This document shows, piece by piece, positions 1 to 8,612 of a stretch of 64,000 nt of DNA. The notes beneath the pieces were generated by a model. The model was given only the letters and a program-made list of their open reading frames with translations. It was not told where the DNA came from and ran no database searches. The stretch lies in contig JANRIC010000131.1 of the NCBI GenBank assembly GCA_033765345.1, forward strand, positions 1-64,000, given 5' to 3'. Position 1 is the stretch's first letter; each line of letters starts with the position of its first letter. A program made the translations under genes and the position numbers. The DNA is from JANRIC01 sp033765345 (GTDB lineage: Bacteria; Bacteroidota; Bacteroidia; Cytophagales; Microscillaceae).

Positions 1-83
1 GTAGGGGTGCCACTTTTATTTTTGCCATTGAGTACAAGATTGGTACTCCCACATTTTGAACAAGTATGAATAGTTGTTATCAT
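1..83 (-). CDS. IS1-family transposase, N-terminal zinc ribbon (partial)
   Basis: The minus strand from an ATG at 83 reads MITTIHTCSKCGSTNLVLNG and then KNKSGTP before the window ends. A CxxC pair followed by N-G-x-x-K/S-G is the start of the InsA-type zinc ribbon found in IS1-family transposases. Only 27 codons are visible, so the catalytic part cannot be checked. The start lies 58 nt inside a plausible IS end, close to the leader length of IS1. Other zinc-ribbon transposase families remain possible. Confidence 0.6.
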   Translation of the reverse strand, partial: MITTIHTCSKCGSTNLVLNGKNKSGTP

Positions 84-141
84 TTTTAGTATAGTTTTCG
101 GAATGCAAATATAATTAAATCAGTTAATTTTTAACATTACC
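1..141 (-). mobile_element. End of an IS1-like insertion sequence
   Basis: Read on the minus strand from 141, the sequence begins GGTAATGTTAAAAATTAACT, resembling the GGTGATG/GGTAATG tips of IS1-family elements, and reaches the transposase ATG after 58 nt. The element would have inserted next to a 9-bp-periodic AT-rich stretch (TAAGGAAAT twice, 142-159). The other end lies outside the window, so neither the partner inverted repeat nor a target duplication can be seen. The exact boundary at 141 is inference. Confidence 0.45.
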
Positions 142-177
142 TAAGGAAATTAAGGAAATTAAAACGATTAAAAGGGT
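142..177. repeat. Degenerate 9-bp periodic repeat next to the IS end
   Basis: Four consecutive 9-mers are visible: TAAGGAAAT, TAAGGAAAT, TAAAACGAT and TAAAAGGGT. They keep the TAA phase of the perfect 9-bp array at 326-383. From 178 to 325 I see only AT-rich sequence with a few scattered TTAATTCC/TTATTTTAA words and no gene. Confidence 0.5.
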
Positions 178-325
178 GCTGTTTAATCATTTTAATTCCT
201 TAATTATTTTAATCCGTAATGTCGCTGCTTTTAGGGAATAGAATCTTATTAATAGTTTGATTATCAATATGTTAAACTAAGTTTTCTTTATTAATACCTA
301 TTCACTAATTATGCGGAGTTACGGT

Positions 326-383
326 TTAATTATTTTAATTATTTTAATTATTTTAATTATTTTAATTATTTTAATTATTTTAA
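326..383. repeat. Perfect 9-bp AT tandem array (TTAATTATT)n, about 6.4 copies
   Basis: TTAATTATT is repeated without error from 326 and ends inside the last codons of the archaemetzincin gene, whose stop codon (375-377, minus strand TAA) belongs to the repeat. On the sense strand of that gene the unit reads TTAAAATAA, the same unit and orientation as the array that follows recQ at 49936. Confidence 0.9.
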
Positions 384-1097
384 GAAAACAGTTTTTTTAC
401 ACACCTCGCACAGATCCTCTGGTGCTGCATCGATGGTCAGGATGGTTTCTACGGCATCCCGCATAAAGCAGGCGGGGTTGGGGCAATGTGGCAAGCCGAG
501 GTTATGACCTAGCTCGTGCAAGGCGATTTTACGCAAGCGAGTGCGGATTTTATCAGGGTTTTGAGTATCTCTGGAAAGTCGGTAGATAGAAAGTATACAG
601 GTTGGGCCGGGGTTAAGCCCTAGCCCGAAAATCCCCCAATCGGTATACATCCAGGTAGGTTCTTTGATTTTGCGATTCCTCGTTTTGGTGGTAGAGATGT
701 CTTTATGAGTCAATCCAAGACAATAAGTGCAATCAGAAGGTTTATTCTTCTTTAGAAATCTGAGCAAAGTATCTGCCCTGTAACGATCTGGTAAGGGATT
801 GTAATACTTCAAAGCAGGAATATTCGTGGTGCGCGCGTGGTCAGGCAATTTATCTGTGGGTAACACCTCTACTTCAAAGGCATAATATTTTTCAATAGCT
901 CTTTTGACTTCCTGCACAGTGGCCGTGTCCAAACCCAAAAAAGGCTGAAGGCAAACTTTAGGTTCGCTGAAGGGATTGGTTTTGAGTTTTTGATAAATGA
1001 CTACACTGCGATTATTGACGTATTGTGGGTAAAAACACCAAAATACAAAGCCTGTACAGGCCAAAAGACCTATAACAAGAAAAATTCTTTTGATCAT
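375..1097 (-). CDS. Archaemetzincin-like zinc metalloprotease (M54), membrane-anchored
   Basis: This 240-residue protein carries the full archaemetzincin signature. HELGHNLGLPHC lies at 194-205, followed by C210, M212 and then C230-x2-C233, matching HExxHxxGxxHCx4CxMx17CxxC exactly. The histidines bind the catalytic zinc, E195 is the base, and the four cysteines form the second zinc site typical of the family. Residues 5-22 form a hydrophobic segment that is either a signal peptide or a membrane anchor. It is expressed alone, 176 nt downstream of the permease gene start. The last three codons merge into the 9-bp repeat array, so array length changes could alter the C-terminus. The substrate is unknown. 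Confidence 0.88.
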   Translation of the reverse strand: MIKRIFLVIGLLACTGFVFWCFYPQYVNNRSVVIYQKLKTNPFSEPKVCLQPFLGLDTATVQEVKRAIEKYYAFEVEVLPTDKLPDHARTTNIPALKYYNPLPDRYRADTLLRFLKKNKPSDCTYCLGLTHKDISTTKTRNRKIKEPTWMYTDWGIFGLGLNPGPTCILSIYRLSRDTQNPDKIRTRLRKIALHELGHNLGLPHCPNPACFMRDAVETILTIDAAPEDLCEVCKKTVFLK

Positions 1098-1273
1098 TTT
1101 ACGGGGTTTTTAGATTCCAACAGTATAATGACAAATGGAATTTTTGAAGGATGCATATTCAAACCATATTATATCCACAGATAGTCTTTTTTAAAGCTTT
1201 GTATTCTGGCTATACCCTAAGTAGTCTATATTAATTGACTGATCATGGCTCGCATCAAGTTTTTTGAAATATT

Positions 1274-3700
1274 TCATTCATATCGCAGCGCTTCTATCGG
1301 ATTCACCCTGGCCGATCTGAGTGCTTTAAAACTAATAATCAAAACAGCCAACAAAGCTACACCCAGTCCAGCAAGTGCAAAAATCCACCAATGAAGAGGT
1401 ATGCGATAAGCAAAATTCTGAAGCCAGGCAGACATAAAATACCACGCAAGTGGTGTTGCTATAAAAAATGCAATTAAAATCAATACAGTAAATTCCCTAT
1501 AATAAATCATGCAAATATCCTGAAAGGTGGCTCCCAATACTTTACGAATGCCTACTTCCTTGTTGCGTTGCACGGCCATAAATGACACCAACCCATAAAG
1601 CCCCAAACAACTGATAAAAATCCCTATGCAAGCAAAAACACGAATGAAAGTAATAAGTATTCCTTCAAATTCATAATATTCTGTGATGGTATCATTGAGA
1701 AATTTATACTCAAAAAGATGCTTAGGATAAGCTGCCGAATAAGTAGACTCAAGAGCTTTTAAGGTATTTTTTAAGCCTGCACTCTCCACTTTAAGACCGA
1801 TTTCATAGTAATGGTTTTTACGGGTCGAGATCACACAAGGGGTGATCGGTTTGTGCAAAGAAGTTGTGTGAAAGTCTTTGACTACCCCTACAATCTTTCT
1901 TTTGCCAGTACGCCCTCCCAGAAGTCCGGTTACACCGATAATATCTTCCGGTTTCTTGAATCCGAATTTTTTGACCAGGGTTTCATTCACCACCAGTTCA
2001 TTGATTGTATCAGCAGATTGATACACTCTCCCAGCGACCAACTGAAGCCCATAAGTAGAAAAATAAGCCGTATCAGCCATTTTTACTTCCACATCTACAT
2101 CATCATCGAGTTTGTGTTTACCTTCAAGGTTAAAATTATACGCCCAATTGGAATTAGAAGATGGCGTCCGATTGGCAAAACTCACGTGCAATACCCCTGG
2201 AAACTGACTGATCTCTCGCCGAAGCTGATCAATAGGTTCGCTCATAGCAAATCCTACGCTATCGGTTGGGATCGGAATAGTAACTATGGCTTCTTTATCA
2301 AAACCCAAAGGAAGGCTGCGAATAAATTGCATTTGAAATATACCTACCAGCATCCCTATAATCAGAATCTGCGCTAGGGCAAACTGCACAATCACGAGGC
2401 CGCGACGCAAGGAAAAACCACCAATGACCTTAGGCGTGATTTTACTTTTGAGGGCTTGCACAGGGTTAAAGCTTGACATGATCAATGCCGGATAAAAACC
2501 CGCCAACAGCGTAACAACCAGCGTAATTCCTAGTAAAAAAAGTAACAAAACCGGATTTTGAAATACATTCAGAGAAATGGGGATATCCAGTAATTTGCTA
2601 AATTGAGGGATTACTAACTCTGCCAGTGCTATGGCCAAGATCACTGAGAATAAAACCAAAATAAAAGTTTCACCCAAAAACTGATATAAAAGATGTTGTC
2701 GTGAGCTTCCCATTACCTTGCGTACACCCACCTCCCTTGAACGGTTGACGGCCTGCGCTGTAGCCAGATTGACAAAATTAATGCAGGCTACAATTACCAG
2801 AAAAAAACCTACCATGATCAAGCCCATAATAATCTCCCGTCCTACGATGCTGCCCGAAAAATTTTCAGCACGATCGTCATAGTGTATGTCTTTGAGCTTT
2901 TGGGCTACAAATGCAAAGTCTTCTGCCTTTCCAGCAGAGCGGTGTTTGACCACCAAATCTTTAAGCCTTTTGCGAATGATACTTTCGTTGAGCGTTGAAG
3001 GTATCCGCATATACACGTGATCCGAACTACTGATACTACCCCATTCATTGAGGTATTGAGGGGCAGTACGTTTGGTCAATGTTTTGTAGGAAGCTACGAT
3101 AGCCAAAGGAAAATCTGTGTTTTGAGGAGCATCTTTGATAATACCGCTTACTTCAAGCTCATCCACCTGATCCAATTGCAAGGTTTTGCCCATGGCTTTT
3201 TGATTACTTCCGAAATATTTTCGGGCTATGCTTTCCGAAAGCACTACCTTACCAGCTGCATCTAGGCTATTCTTTGGATCACCAATCACCCAGGTAAAAT
3301 CAAAAATCTCAAAAAACTCAGGTTCTACATAAAAAACCCCTTCATCTTCTTTAAAGCGTTTGGTTTGGGTATTAGCTTTAGCTTCTACATCTACTTGTAC
3401 TTCTTCCCTGGATGAAATATTGGCAACCTGTTTCAACTCCGGAAAATCTAGCTTGAGGGCATTTTTAGTAGGTAAAGGCACTCCCGGTGAATAATCACCT
3501 TCTTGCTTATCATAAGAAAGCAAGTGATAAATTTCTTTGTAATTTTGGTGATAAGTGTCTATGCTCAGTTCAAACTGAACCACCAAAAAAATCAACAATG
3601 CCGAGGCAATACCAATTGCCAAACCCAGAATATTGATCAGGGTATAGACTTTATTGCGTAATAAGCTTCTGAAAGCCGTTTTGAAATAGTTGTGAAGCAT
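1274..3700 (-). CDS. FtsX/MacB-type ABC transporter permease
   Basis: The protein is about 808 residues and has the layout of Bacteroidota MacB-like permeases. There is an N-terminal transmembrane helix (LINILGLAIGIASALLIF), a periplasmic MacB_PCD domain, a first FtsX block of three helices ending in an NPVQALKSK motif, a second periplasmic domain, and a second FtsX block with conserved NKEVGIRKVLGA and a C-terminal NPIEALRYE. No ATPase gene lies beside it, so it must pair with an ATPase encoded elsewhere. An upstream in-frame TTG (3730) extends the frame by ten codons, but the ATG at 3700 puts the conserved MLHNYFKTAFRSLLRNK at the N-terminus and is preferred. Confidence 0.85.
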   Translation of the reverse strand: MLHNYFKTAFRSLLRNKVYTLINILGLAIGIASALLIFLVVQFELSIDTYHQNYKEIYHLLSYDKQEGDYSPGVPLPTKNALKLDFPELKQVANISSREEVQVDVEAKANTQTKRFKEDEGVFYVEPEFFEIFDFTWVIGDPKNSLDAAGKVVLSESIARKYFGSNQKAMGKTLQLDQVDELEVSGIIKDAPQNTDFPLAIVASYKTLTKRTAPQYLNEWGSISSSDHVYMRIPSTLNESIIRKRLKDLVVKHRSAGKAEDFAFVAQKLKDIHYDDRAENFSGSIVGREIIMGLIMVGFFLVIVACINFVNLATAQAVNRSREVGVRKVMGSSRQHLLYQFLGETFILVLFSVILAIALAELVIPQFSKLLDIPISLNVFQNPVLLLFLLGITLVVTLLAGFYPALIMSSFNPVQALKSKITPKVIGGFSLRRGLVIVQFALAQILIIGMLVGIFQMQFIRSLPLGFDKEAIVTIPIPTDSVGFAMSEPIDQLRREISQFPGVLHVSFANRTPSSNSNWAYNFNLEGKHKLDDDVDVEVKMADTAYFSTYGLQLVAGRVYQSADTINELVVNETLVKKFGFKKPEDIIGVTGLLGGRTGKRKIVGVVKDFHTTSLHKPITPCVISTRKNHYYEIGLKVESAGLKNTLKALESTYSAAYPKHLFEYKFLNDTITEYYEFEGILITFIRVFACIGIFISCLGLYGLVSFMAVQRNKEVGIRKVLGATFQDICMIYYREFTVLILIAFFIATPLAWYFMSAWLQNFAYRIPLHWWIFALAGLGVALLAVLIISFKALRSARVNPIEALRYE

Positions 3701-3871
3701 AGGATATATGGTTTTTGAAAATACTTGCAAAGTGCATACCTTTTATATAAAACCTTGATTTTCAATATATTACAAAGATTATCTAAAAAAAGTGTGCGGA
3801 AATAAGGCAGTATGTGTACGATGTTGGACAGTTAGTAAGAAAAATGATGGTCTGAGACGCTCAAGTTTTCC

Positions 3872-4657
3872 TCATCCTAGATTCTCCTCTTTTGAAGAAG
3901 GTGCTTTGGGAAGTATTTCTAAACTTGGAAAGGTTAGTTCTGTATAAGAAGCATTTACAAACTCATCATCATTAACAAATATCTCTGCTAAATCTACGGT
4001 CATGGATTCGGGATTGGAGGAGGTGTTTTTTTGGAAAAAAAGTTGTACTTTATGATCTCCTCCTAAACTATCATTTATCTTTAGGTCTGGTTGGAGCTTT
4101 TTGAATACTCTATAAACCTCATTTTTTGCAAATTGAGGGTCTTGATTCCCCTGACTTGTCCAATTTTCATTATTAAAGCAGATTAGCCCAAAATATTTTA
4201 TTTTGACATTATTAAACTCATAGTCGAAAATTTGAGTAGTCAGTAATACAGAAATTCTACTAATACTATCTTTTAGTTTTTTCAGAATGGCTTCAGCCCC
4301 ACTTTCACCATACGGAATTAAGGTGGTCTTCATTTCTACCATCAAAATATACAGATTTTCGCAAGTAAAAAAAACAATGGCTTTCTCCACAGTCTTAAAA
4401 CCGAGAGGACTTGAAAATATAGTTTTGTCCATTTCCATATTGATTACCCAAGCTTGGGGTCGTATATTGTCACTTGCGGGAATATTATCTAACAGTACAT
4501 ATTTTAATTGCCCTTCCTTAGCTTTCTGTTCCTCAATTTGTAAGGGTAAATCTGTTTTCTCTATGATCTTTAAAAATCCAGAATCATAGAGTGCAATTTG
4601 TACTCGCTCTCGATTTTCACGAAAAAAGTTAATATCCCTTCTCTTTTTCTTGGTCAC
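3872..4657 (-). CDS. Unknown protein paired with an AAA ATPase (possible ExK nuclease motif)
   Basis: I do not recognise this 261-residue protein. It starts at a GTG two bases after the stop of the ATPase gene, which implies co-translation. The N-terminus is very basic (TKKKRRDINFFRENRE). Around 93-112 two beta-like strands end in LYILMVEMKTT; an E-x-K at the end of a hydrophobic strand is reminiscent of motif III of PD-(D/E)XK nucleases, but I cannot assign the other acidic residue with confidence. An amphipathic helix follows (AEAILKKLKDSISRISVLL), then a strand reading KIKYFGLICFNN. There is no signal peptide. A partner or effector of the ATPase is the reasonable inference; nuclease activity is speculation. 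Confidence 0.6.
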   Translation of the reverse strand: MTKKKRRDINFFRENRERVQIALYDSGFLKIIEKTDLPLQIEEQKAKEGQLKYVLLDNIPASDNIRPQAWVINMEMDKTIFSSPLGFKTVEKAIVFFTCENLYILMVEMKTTLIPYGESGAEAILKKLKDSISRISVLLTTQIFDYEFNNVKIKYFGLICFNNENWTSQGNQDPQFAKNEVYRVFKKLQPDLKINDSLGGDHKVQLFFQKNTSSNPESMTVDLAEIFVNDDEFVNASYTELTFPSLEILPKAPSSKEENLG

Positions 4658-4659
4658 GG

Positions 4660-6084
4660 CTATTCTTCTACACTTTGGTAAATATGATCTTTTAAAACAT
4701 TGGCAATAGCCCTTACTTGATCTTCAGCTTTTTCAAAATCCTCAAAGTAAGCTCCGTATCTATGCATAGAATAATTTCTAACTTCTTTTCCATTAAAAAA
4801 ATACACGCCAAAATCTTCATATTTCAGGTTGGGATGTGGGTGAATATCGAGTTGGTGTTCTTCAATGATTTTTTGTACGTCTTCACCCTGTTCCTGCAAA
4901 TACACCAAGCGAGCGTGGTTATTGACGGACTCGCTCATCAATGGGCTATGGGTGGTGATGAGTACCCGATTGTTATTCCGGTCAGCAAAACGCATCAAAA
5001 TATCTAAAAGCTTGATTTGAGCGGCAGGGTGCAGGTTTTCTTCGGGTTCATCCATCATCAGAAAATTATCACGCTCTTTAGCCCAATATTTAAAATACAA
5101 ATAAAGTGTGGCTAGTTGGTTGGAGGTCGAGGATGCCAGATACATATCCAAAGCTCTGTCCTTATCCAGATTCAGGGAGAACTCCACGGGGGCGATGCCT
5201 TCCACCTGATTGAGGACGATTTCACCACCTATGAGCGGTTTGAGTTCTTCCAGCAGATCATCATATAAGTGGGTAGGATCTCGATAATTATTCAAATTAT
5301 AAATACGATTGATCAGGTCATCCACTGCCTTGGTATAAGAGCTTTTAGACAATGCCCTGATTTGTTCTAAATCGGCATTTGTTCTTACTGCTTGGCTAAT
5401 CCTGTCTTTTTCCTCTTTGGACGCACTAAAAATATATTTATAAAAAGTAGGAAAAAAGTTGCGGTTAGAAGGGAGGAATAAATGGGATGTAATATGAGGT
5501 AAAGCGTCATTAAAACCTTGAAAAATCATTTTACAAACTCCGTGAGAGAAATATTTCTGAAGATTTGTAGCACCATTAAAATGAATACCATCTATAAGAA
5601 TACTATCAACAGGCATATCAGCTTCATCAGGCGACTCGATGAAATAAATTAAATCACTATGGGCATTTTTCCCCAGAATAGATAATTTATTTTCTCCATT
5701 TTCTTGGACATGAAAAGGGAAGATTATTGCTTTTTCGTAAAATGACTTATAAAAATCTTCTAAGAAATGCAAATCCAGGTTTTTAATTAAAAAATGGTCT
5801 TTTTCAACATTAAAATACTCGGGAATCCAATTTTCTTTTAAATTATTTTGAAATTTATGAATCACATCAGTAAAGTGTTCCTGGGTAATCTTATAGGTAT
5901 CTGCTTTTTCCTGAAATAAATCAAAAATATCTCCGACCATTCCCCACTTTTCAAAAATCGTCCACAACAACTGCGACATATACGTTTTGCCGCTATTATT
6001 ATAGCCTACGAATACATAAAATCGCTTGGAAAGATCAATCTCTCCTTTTTGAATCGGGCCTAGGTTTCTTACCTTAAGTTTCAT
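4660..6084 (-). CDS. AAA/ABC-type ATPase of the OLD/RecF-like class
   Basis: This 474-residue protein has Walker A GYNNSGKT at 27-34 directly after an N-terminal strand pair (LKVRNLGPIQKGEIDLS). A long insert follows, then an ABC-signature-like STSNQLATLYLY near 319-330, Walker B FLMMDEPEENLHP at 341-353 and an H-loop ITTHSPLMSES near 376-386. This is the pattern of overcoming-lysogenization-defect, RecF and AAA_21 ATPases that drive several two-gene defence modules. No Toprim or other nuclease domain is visible after the ATPase core, where about 85 residues remain. The gene is translationally linked to the unknown 261-residue partner and 75 nt separate it from the GH95 gene upstream. Confidence 0.75.
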   Translation of the reverse strand: MKLKVRNLGPIQKGEIDLSKRFYVFVGYNNSGKTYMSQLLWTIFEKWGMVGDIFDLFQEKADTYKITQEHFTDVIHKFQNNLKENWIPEYFNVEKDHFLIKNLDLHFLEDFYKSFYEKAIIFPFHVQENGENKLSILGKNAHSDLIYFIESPDEADMPVDSILIDGIHFNGATNLQKYFSHGVCKMIFQGFNDALPHITSHLFLPSNRNFFPTFYKYIFSASKEEKDRISQAVRTNADLEQIRALSKSSYTKAVDDLINRIYNLNNYRDPTHLYDDLLEELKPLIGGEIVLNQVEGIAPVEFSLNLDKDRALDMYLASSTSNQLATLYLYFKYWAKERDNFLMMDEPEENLHPAAQIKLLDILMRFADRNNNRVLITTHSPLMSESVNNHARLVYLQEQGEDVQKIIEEHQLDIHPHPNLKYEDFGVYFFNGKEVRNYSMHRYGAYFEDFEKAEDQVRAIANVLKDHIYQSVEE

Positions 6085-6159
6085 GATTTTCTATTTTTAT
6101 ACCAAACAAAAATACAAAATTTCCCGCAAATTGCCTTATGGGTTTTGGTTTTCAAAAAA

Positions 6160-8562
6160 CTAAAAAACCACTTCCATACTTTGTCCTTTTTTCAGTTCGA
6201 TTTCTTTCTTTTTATCTCCATAAATCAGCAGGGTTTTTCCGGGATTTTTGGCGGAGATGCGTAATTTACTGAGGCTTTTATTATTCCATTCCATGGAGAT
6301 TTCAAAACCACCACGGGCACAGATTCCCTGTACATTGCCCTGGTTCCAGGCATCGGGCAAGGCTGGCAAGATATAAATACGCCCTTCTTCGGACTGTAGC
6401 AGCATTTCCAAAACGGCGGCTGCCCCGCCGAAATTTCCATCAATCTGGAAAGGCGGATGTGCATCAAAAAGATTAGGATAAGTACCTCCCCCACCCGAAT
6501 AATTGAGCTTTGCGCCGTCAGGTGCCACATATCTGAGCAATTCACGATACATTTTATAGGCTCTGTTGCCGTCCCAGAGTCTTGCCCACAGGTTAATTCT
6601 CCAGCCTTTAGACCATCCGGTGGTTTCATCTCCTTTGATTTCCAGGGTTTTGCGGCAGGCTTCTGCCAGTTCGGGAGTTTGGGCAGGTGAAATATGATGC
6701 CCTGGGAACAAACCAAAAAGATGGGATTGATGTCGGTGCTGAGGTTCGGCATCTTCCCAATCGTGGTACCATTCCTGTAAGTTTCCTTTTTTGCCGATTT
6801 GATAAGGGTAGAGCTTTTGCAGTGCTGCTTCCACTTGTCTGCTAAAATCATCCTGAATTTTTAAAACTTTGGCGGCACTGAGGAAATTTTCAAACAATTC
6901 GCGGATCATACCCAAATCGGCTGTGGCACCATAGAGAGTAGCCCCTTTGTAGCCTTCGGGAGTGATGTAGATATTTTCGGGTGAGGTAGAAGGCAAGGTA
7001 ATCAGATTGCCTTTTTCATCTGCCTGCATCCATTCCAGGCAAAAACGAGCAGCCCCTTTCATCAGTGGATAGGCTTTATTTTTGAGAAAATGCTGATCTT
7101 TGTTAAAAAGGTAGTGCTCCCACAAATGGGTACTGAGCCAAGCACCGCCCATATTCCAATTAGCCCAAGCGGGGTCACCTTTTCCAAAATCACCTACAGG
7201 ATTACTCATCGCCCAAATATCCGAATTATGGCAGGCAGCCCAACCCTCGACTCCATAAAAAGTTTTGGCGGTTATTTTGCCAGTAGTGGCTACATTTTCA
7301 ATAAAACTCAATAAAGAAAGGTGCATTTCGGAGAGATTGGCGTTTTCGGCCAGCCAGTAGTTTTCCTCTGCATTGATGTTAAGCGTATAATTGCTGCTCC
7401 AGGGTGGGCGGATGTAGGGATTCCAGATACCCTGAAGGTTTGCTGGGACAGCCTTGGTTCTTGAGCTTGAGATCAGCAAATAACGTCCGTATTGAAAATA
7501 TAAAATTTCTAGGTTTTTGTCTTCTTTGCCTTCTGCATAACGTTTTAGTCTTTCACCAGTAGGCAAATTGGGGGCTTCGCTCGTTCCTAGATTTAGCTTT
7601 ACACGATTAAAAAACTGTTGATAATCGCTCAAATGAGCTTTTTTCAGTTCATCAAAACTTTTGGAAGATGCTTTTTGAAGATTTTTTAAGGCAAGTACCC
7701 GATTATCCAAACCTTCGGTGGCAGGGTTTTTGTCAAAACCATTAAAACTGGTAGCCACAGAAACCAAAATCAAGGCTTCGCTGCATTGACTCAGTACCAG
7801 GGTGCTATCTGTAAATGAAACCGTACCGTCAGTATTTTTGATATGAAACAAAGTCGTAAAACGAGTACCTCTTTTTTCATCAAAACGCACTGCATCGGGC
7901 ATATTGCCACGATAGTTAGGTTCGGCATGATACGGTGCATAACCATTGACTGCCAAAAAGTTGTCTTCTTGAGTAATTTTATATTTTAGCAGGCTCTCAA
8001 AACGAATGGTGCAGTGGATGGCTTCTTTTTGATTAGTGCTCAGTCGGATGACCATGACCTGATCGGGGTGTGACACAAAGTATTCCCTTTGGAATGCAAT
8101 CCCATTAGCTTCGTAGCGGGTTTGGGAGATGGCCTGGCTGATGTCTAATTCGCGGTAATAATTTTGAAAAGAGCTTTGTGGTTTGAAATCTAGGTACATC
8201 GTACCGAGTGGTGCATAAGATTGTGAAAATGAACCCTGTATTTTTCGGTTCAGCGAATCGGCGAGGCGATAGTTTTCATTTCTAAGGGCATCTCTGACGG
8301 CCGGAATGTGTTTATAGGCTTCGGGGTTCATATTGGCATTGACAGGTTCGCCAGACCAGAGGGTGGCATCATTCAAAAAAATCTTGTCCGAATTGACCCC
8401 ACCGAATACCGAAGCGCCCATTTTGCCATTGCCCAAGACCAGACTTTCTTCAAAATACGTGGCGGGTTGATTGTACCAAAGGGTTTGATCACTTTGCCCG
8501 GAAGCTCGAGAAATTCCGGTAAAGACAAAAAATAATGCTAAAACTTTCATCTTGCTTTTCAT
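6160..8562 (-). CDS. Secreted GH95 alpha-L-fucosidase-type glycoside hydrolase
   Basis: The protein is 800 residues with a signal peptide (MKSKMKVLALFFVFTGISRASG). The N-terminal domain opens with the GH95 landmark LWYNQPATYFEESLVLGNGK. The catalytic (alpha/alpha)6 region shows SSNYTLNINAEENYW near 390-402, TSPEN near 527, QHRHQSHLFGLFPG near 610 and QIDGNFGG near 707. In characterised GH95 fucosidases these carry the paired asparagines, the acid glutamate and the aspartate of the inverting mechanism. Some members act on L-galactose, so the sugar is not fixed. The frame extends two codons to a TTG, but the ATG at 8562 is the likely start. It is the last gene of a minus-strand run of four. Confidence 0.92.
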   Translation of the reverse strand: MKSKMKVLALFFVFTGISRASGQSDQTLWYNQPATYFEESLVLGNGKMGASVFGGVNSDKIFLNDATLWSGEPVNANMNPEAYKHIPAVRDALRNENYRLADSLNRKIQGSFSQSYAPLGTMYLDFKPQSSFQNYYRELDISQAISQTRYEANGIAFQREYFVSHPDQVMVIRLSTNQKEAIHCTIRFESLLKYKITQEDNFLAVNGYAPYHAEPNYRGNMPDAVRFDEKRGTRFTTLFHIKNTDGTVSFTDSTLVLSQCSEALILVSVATSFNGFDKNPATEGLDNRVLALKNLQKASSKSFDELKKAHLSDYQQFFNRVKLNLGTSEAPNLPTGERLKRYAEGKEDKNLEILYFQYGRYLLISSSRTKAVPANLQGIWNPYIRPPWSSNYTLNINAEENYWLAENANLSEMHLSLLSFIENVATTGKITAKTFYGVEGWAACHNSDIWAMSNPVGDFGKGDPAWANWNMGGAWLSTHLWEHYLFNKDQHFLKNKAYPLMKGAARFCLEWMQADEKGNLITLPSTSPENIYITPEGYKGATLYGATADLGMIRELFENFLSAAKVLKIQDDFSRQVEAALQKLYPYQIGKKGNLQEWYHDWEDAEPQHRHQSHLFGLFPGHHISPAQTPELAEACRKTLEIKGDETTGWSKGWRINLWARLWDGNRAYKMYRELLRYVAPDGAKLNYSGGGGTYPNLFDAHPPFQIDGNFGGAAAVLEMLLQSEEGRIYILPALPDAWNQGNVQGICARGGFEISMEWNNKSLSKLRISAKNPGKTLLIYGDKKKEIELKKGQSMEVVF

Positions 8563-8612
8563 CAACAATCCGATTAATTTTTATGTACAGAATATTGTTT
8601 TAGGTGAAAAAA

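Noticed and set aside
6225..6851. 208-residue frame opposite in phase within the GH95 gene
   Set aside because: It is a shadow of the clearly conserved GH95 coding frame.
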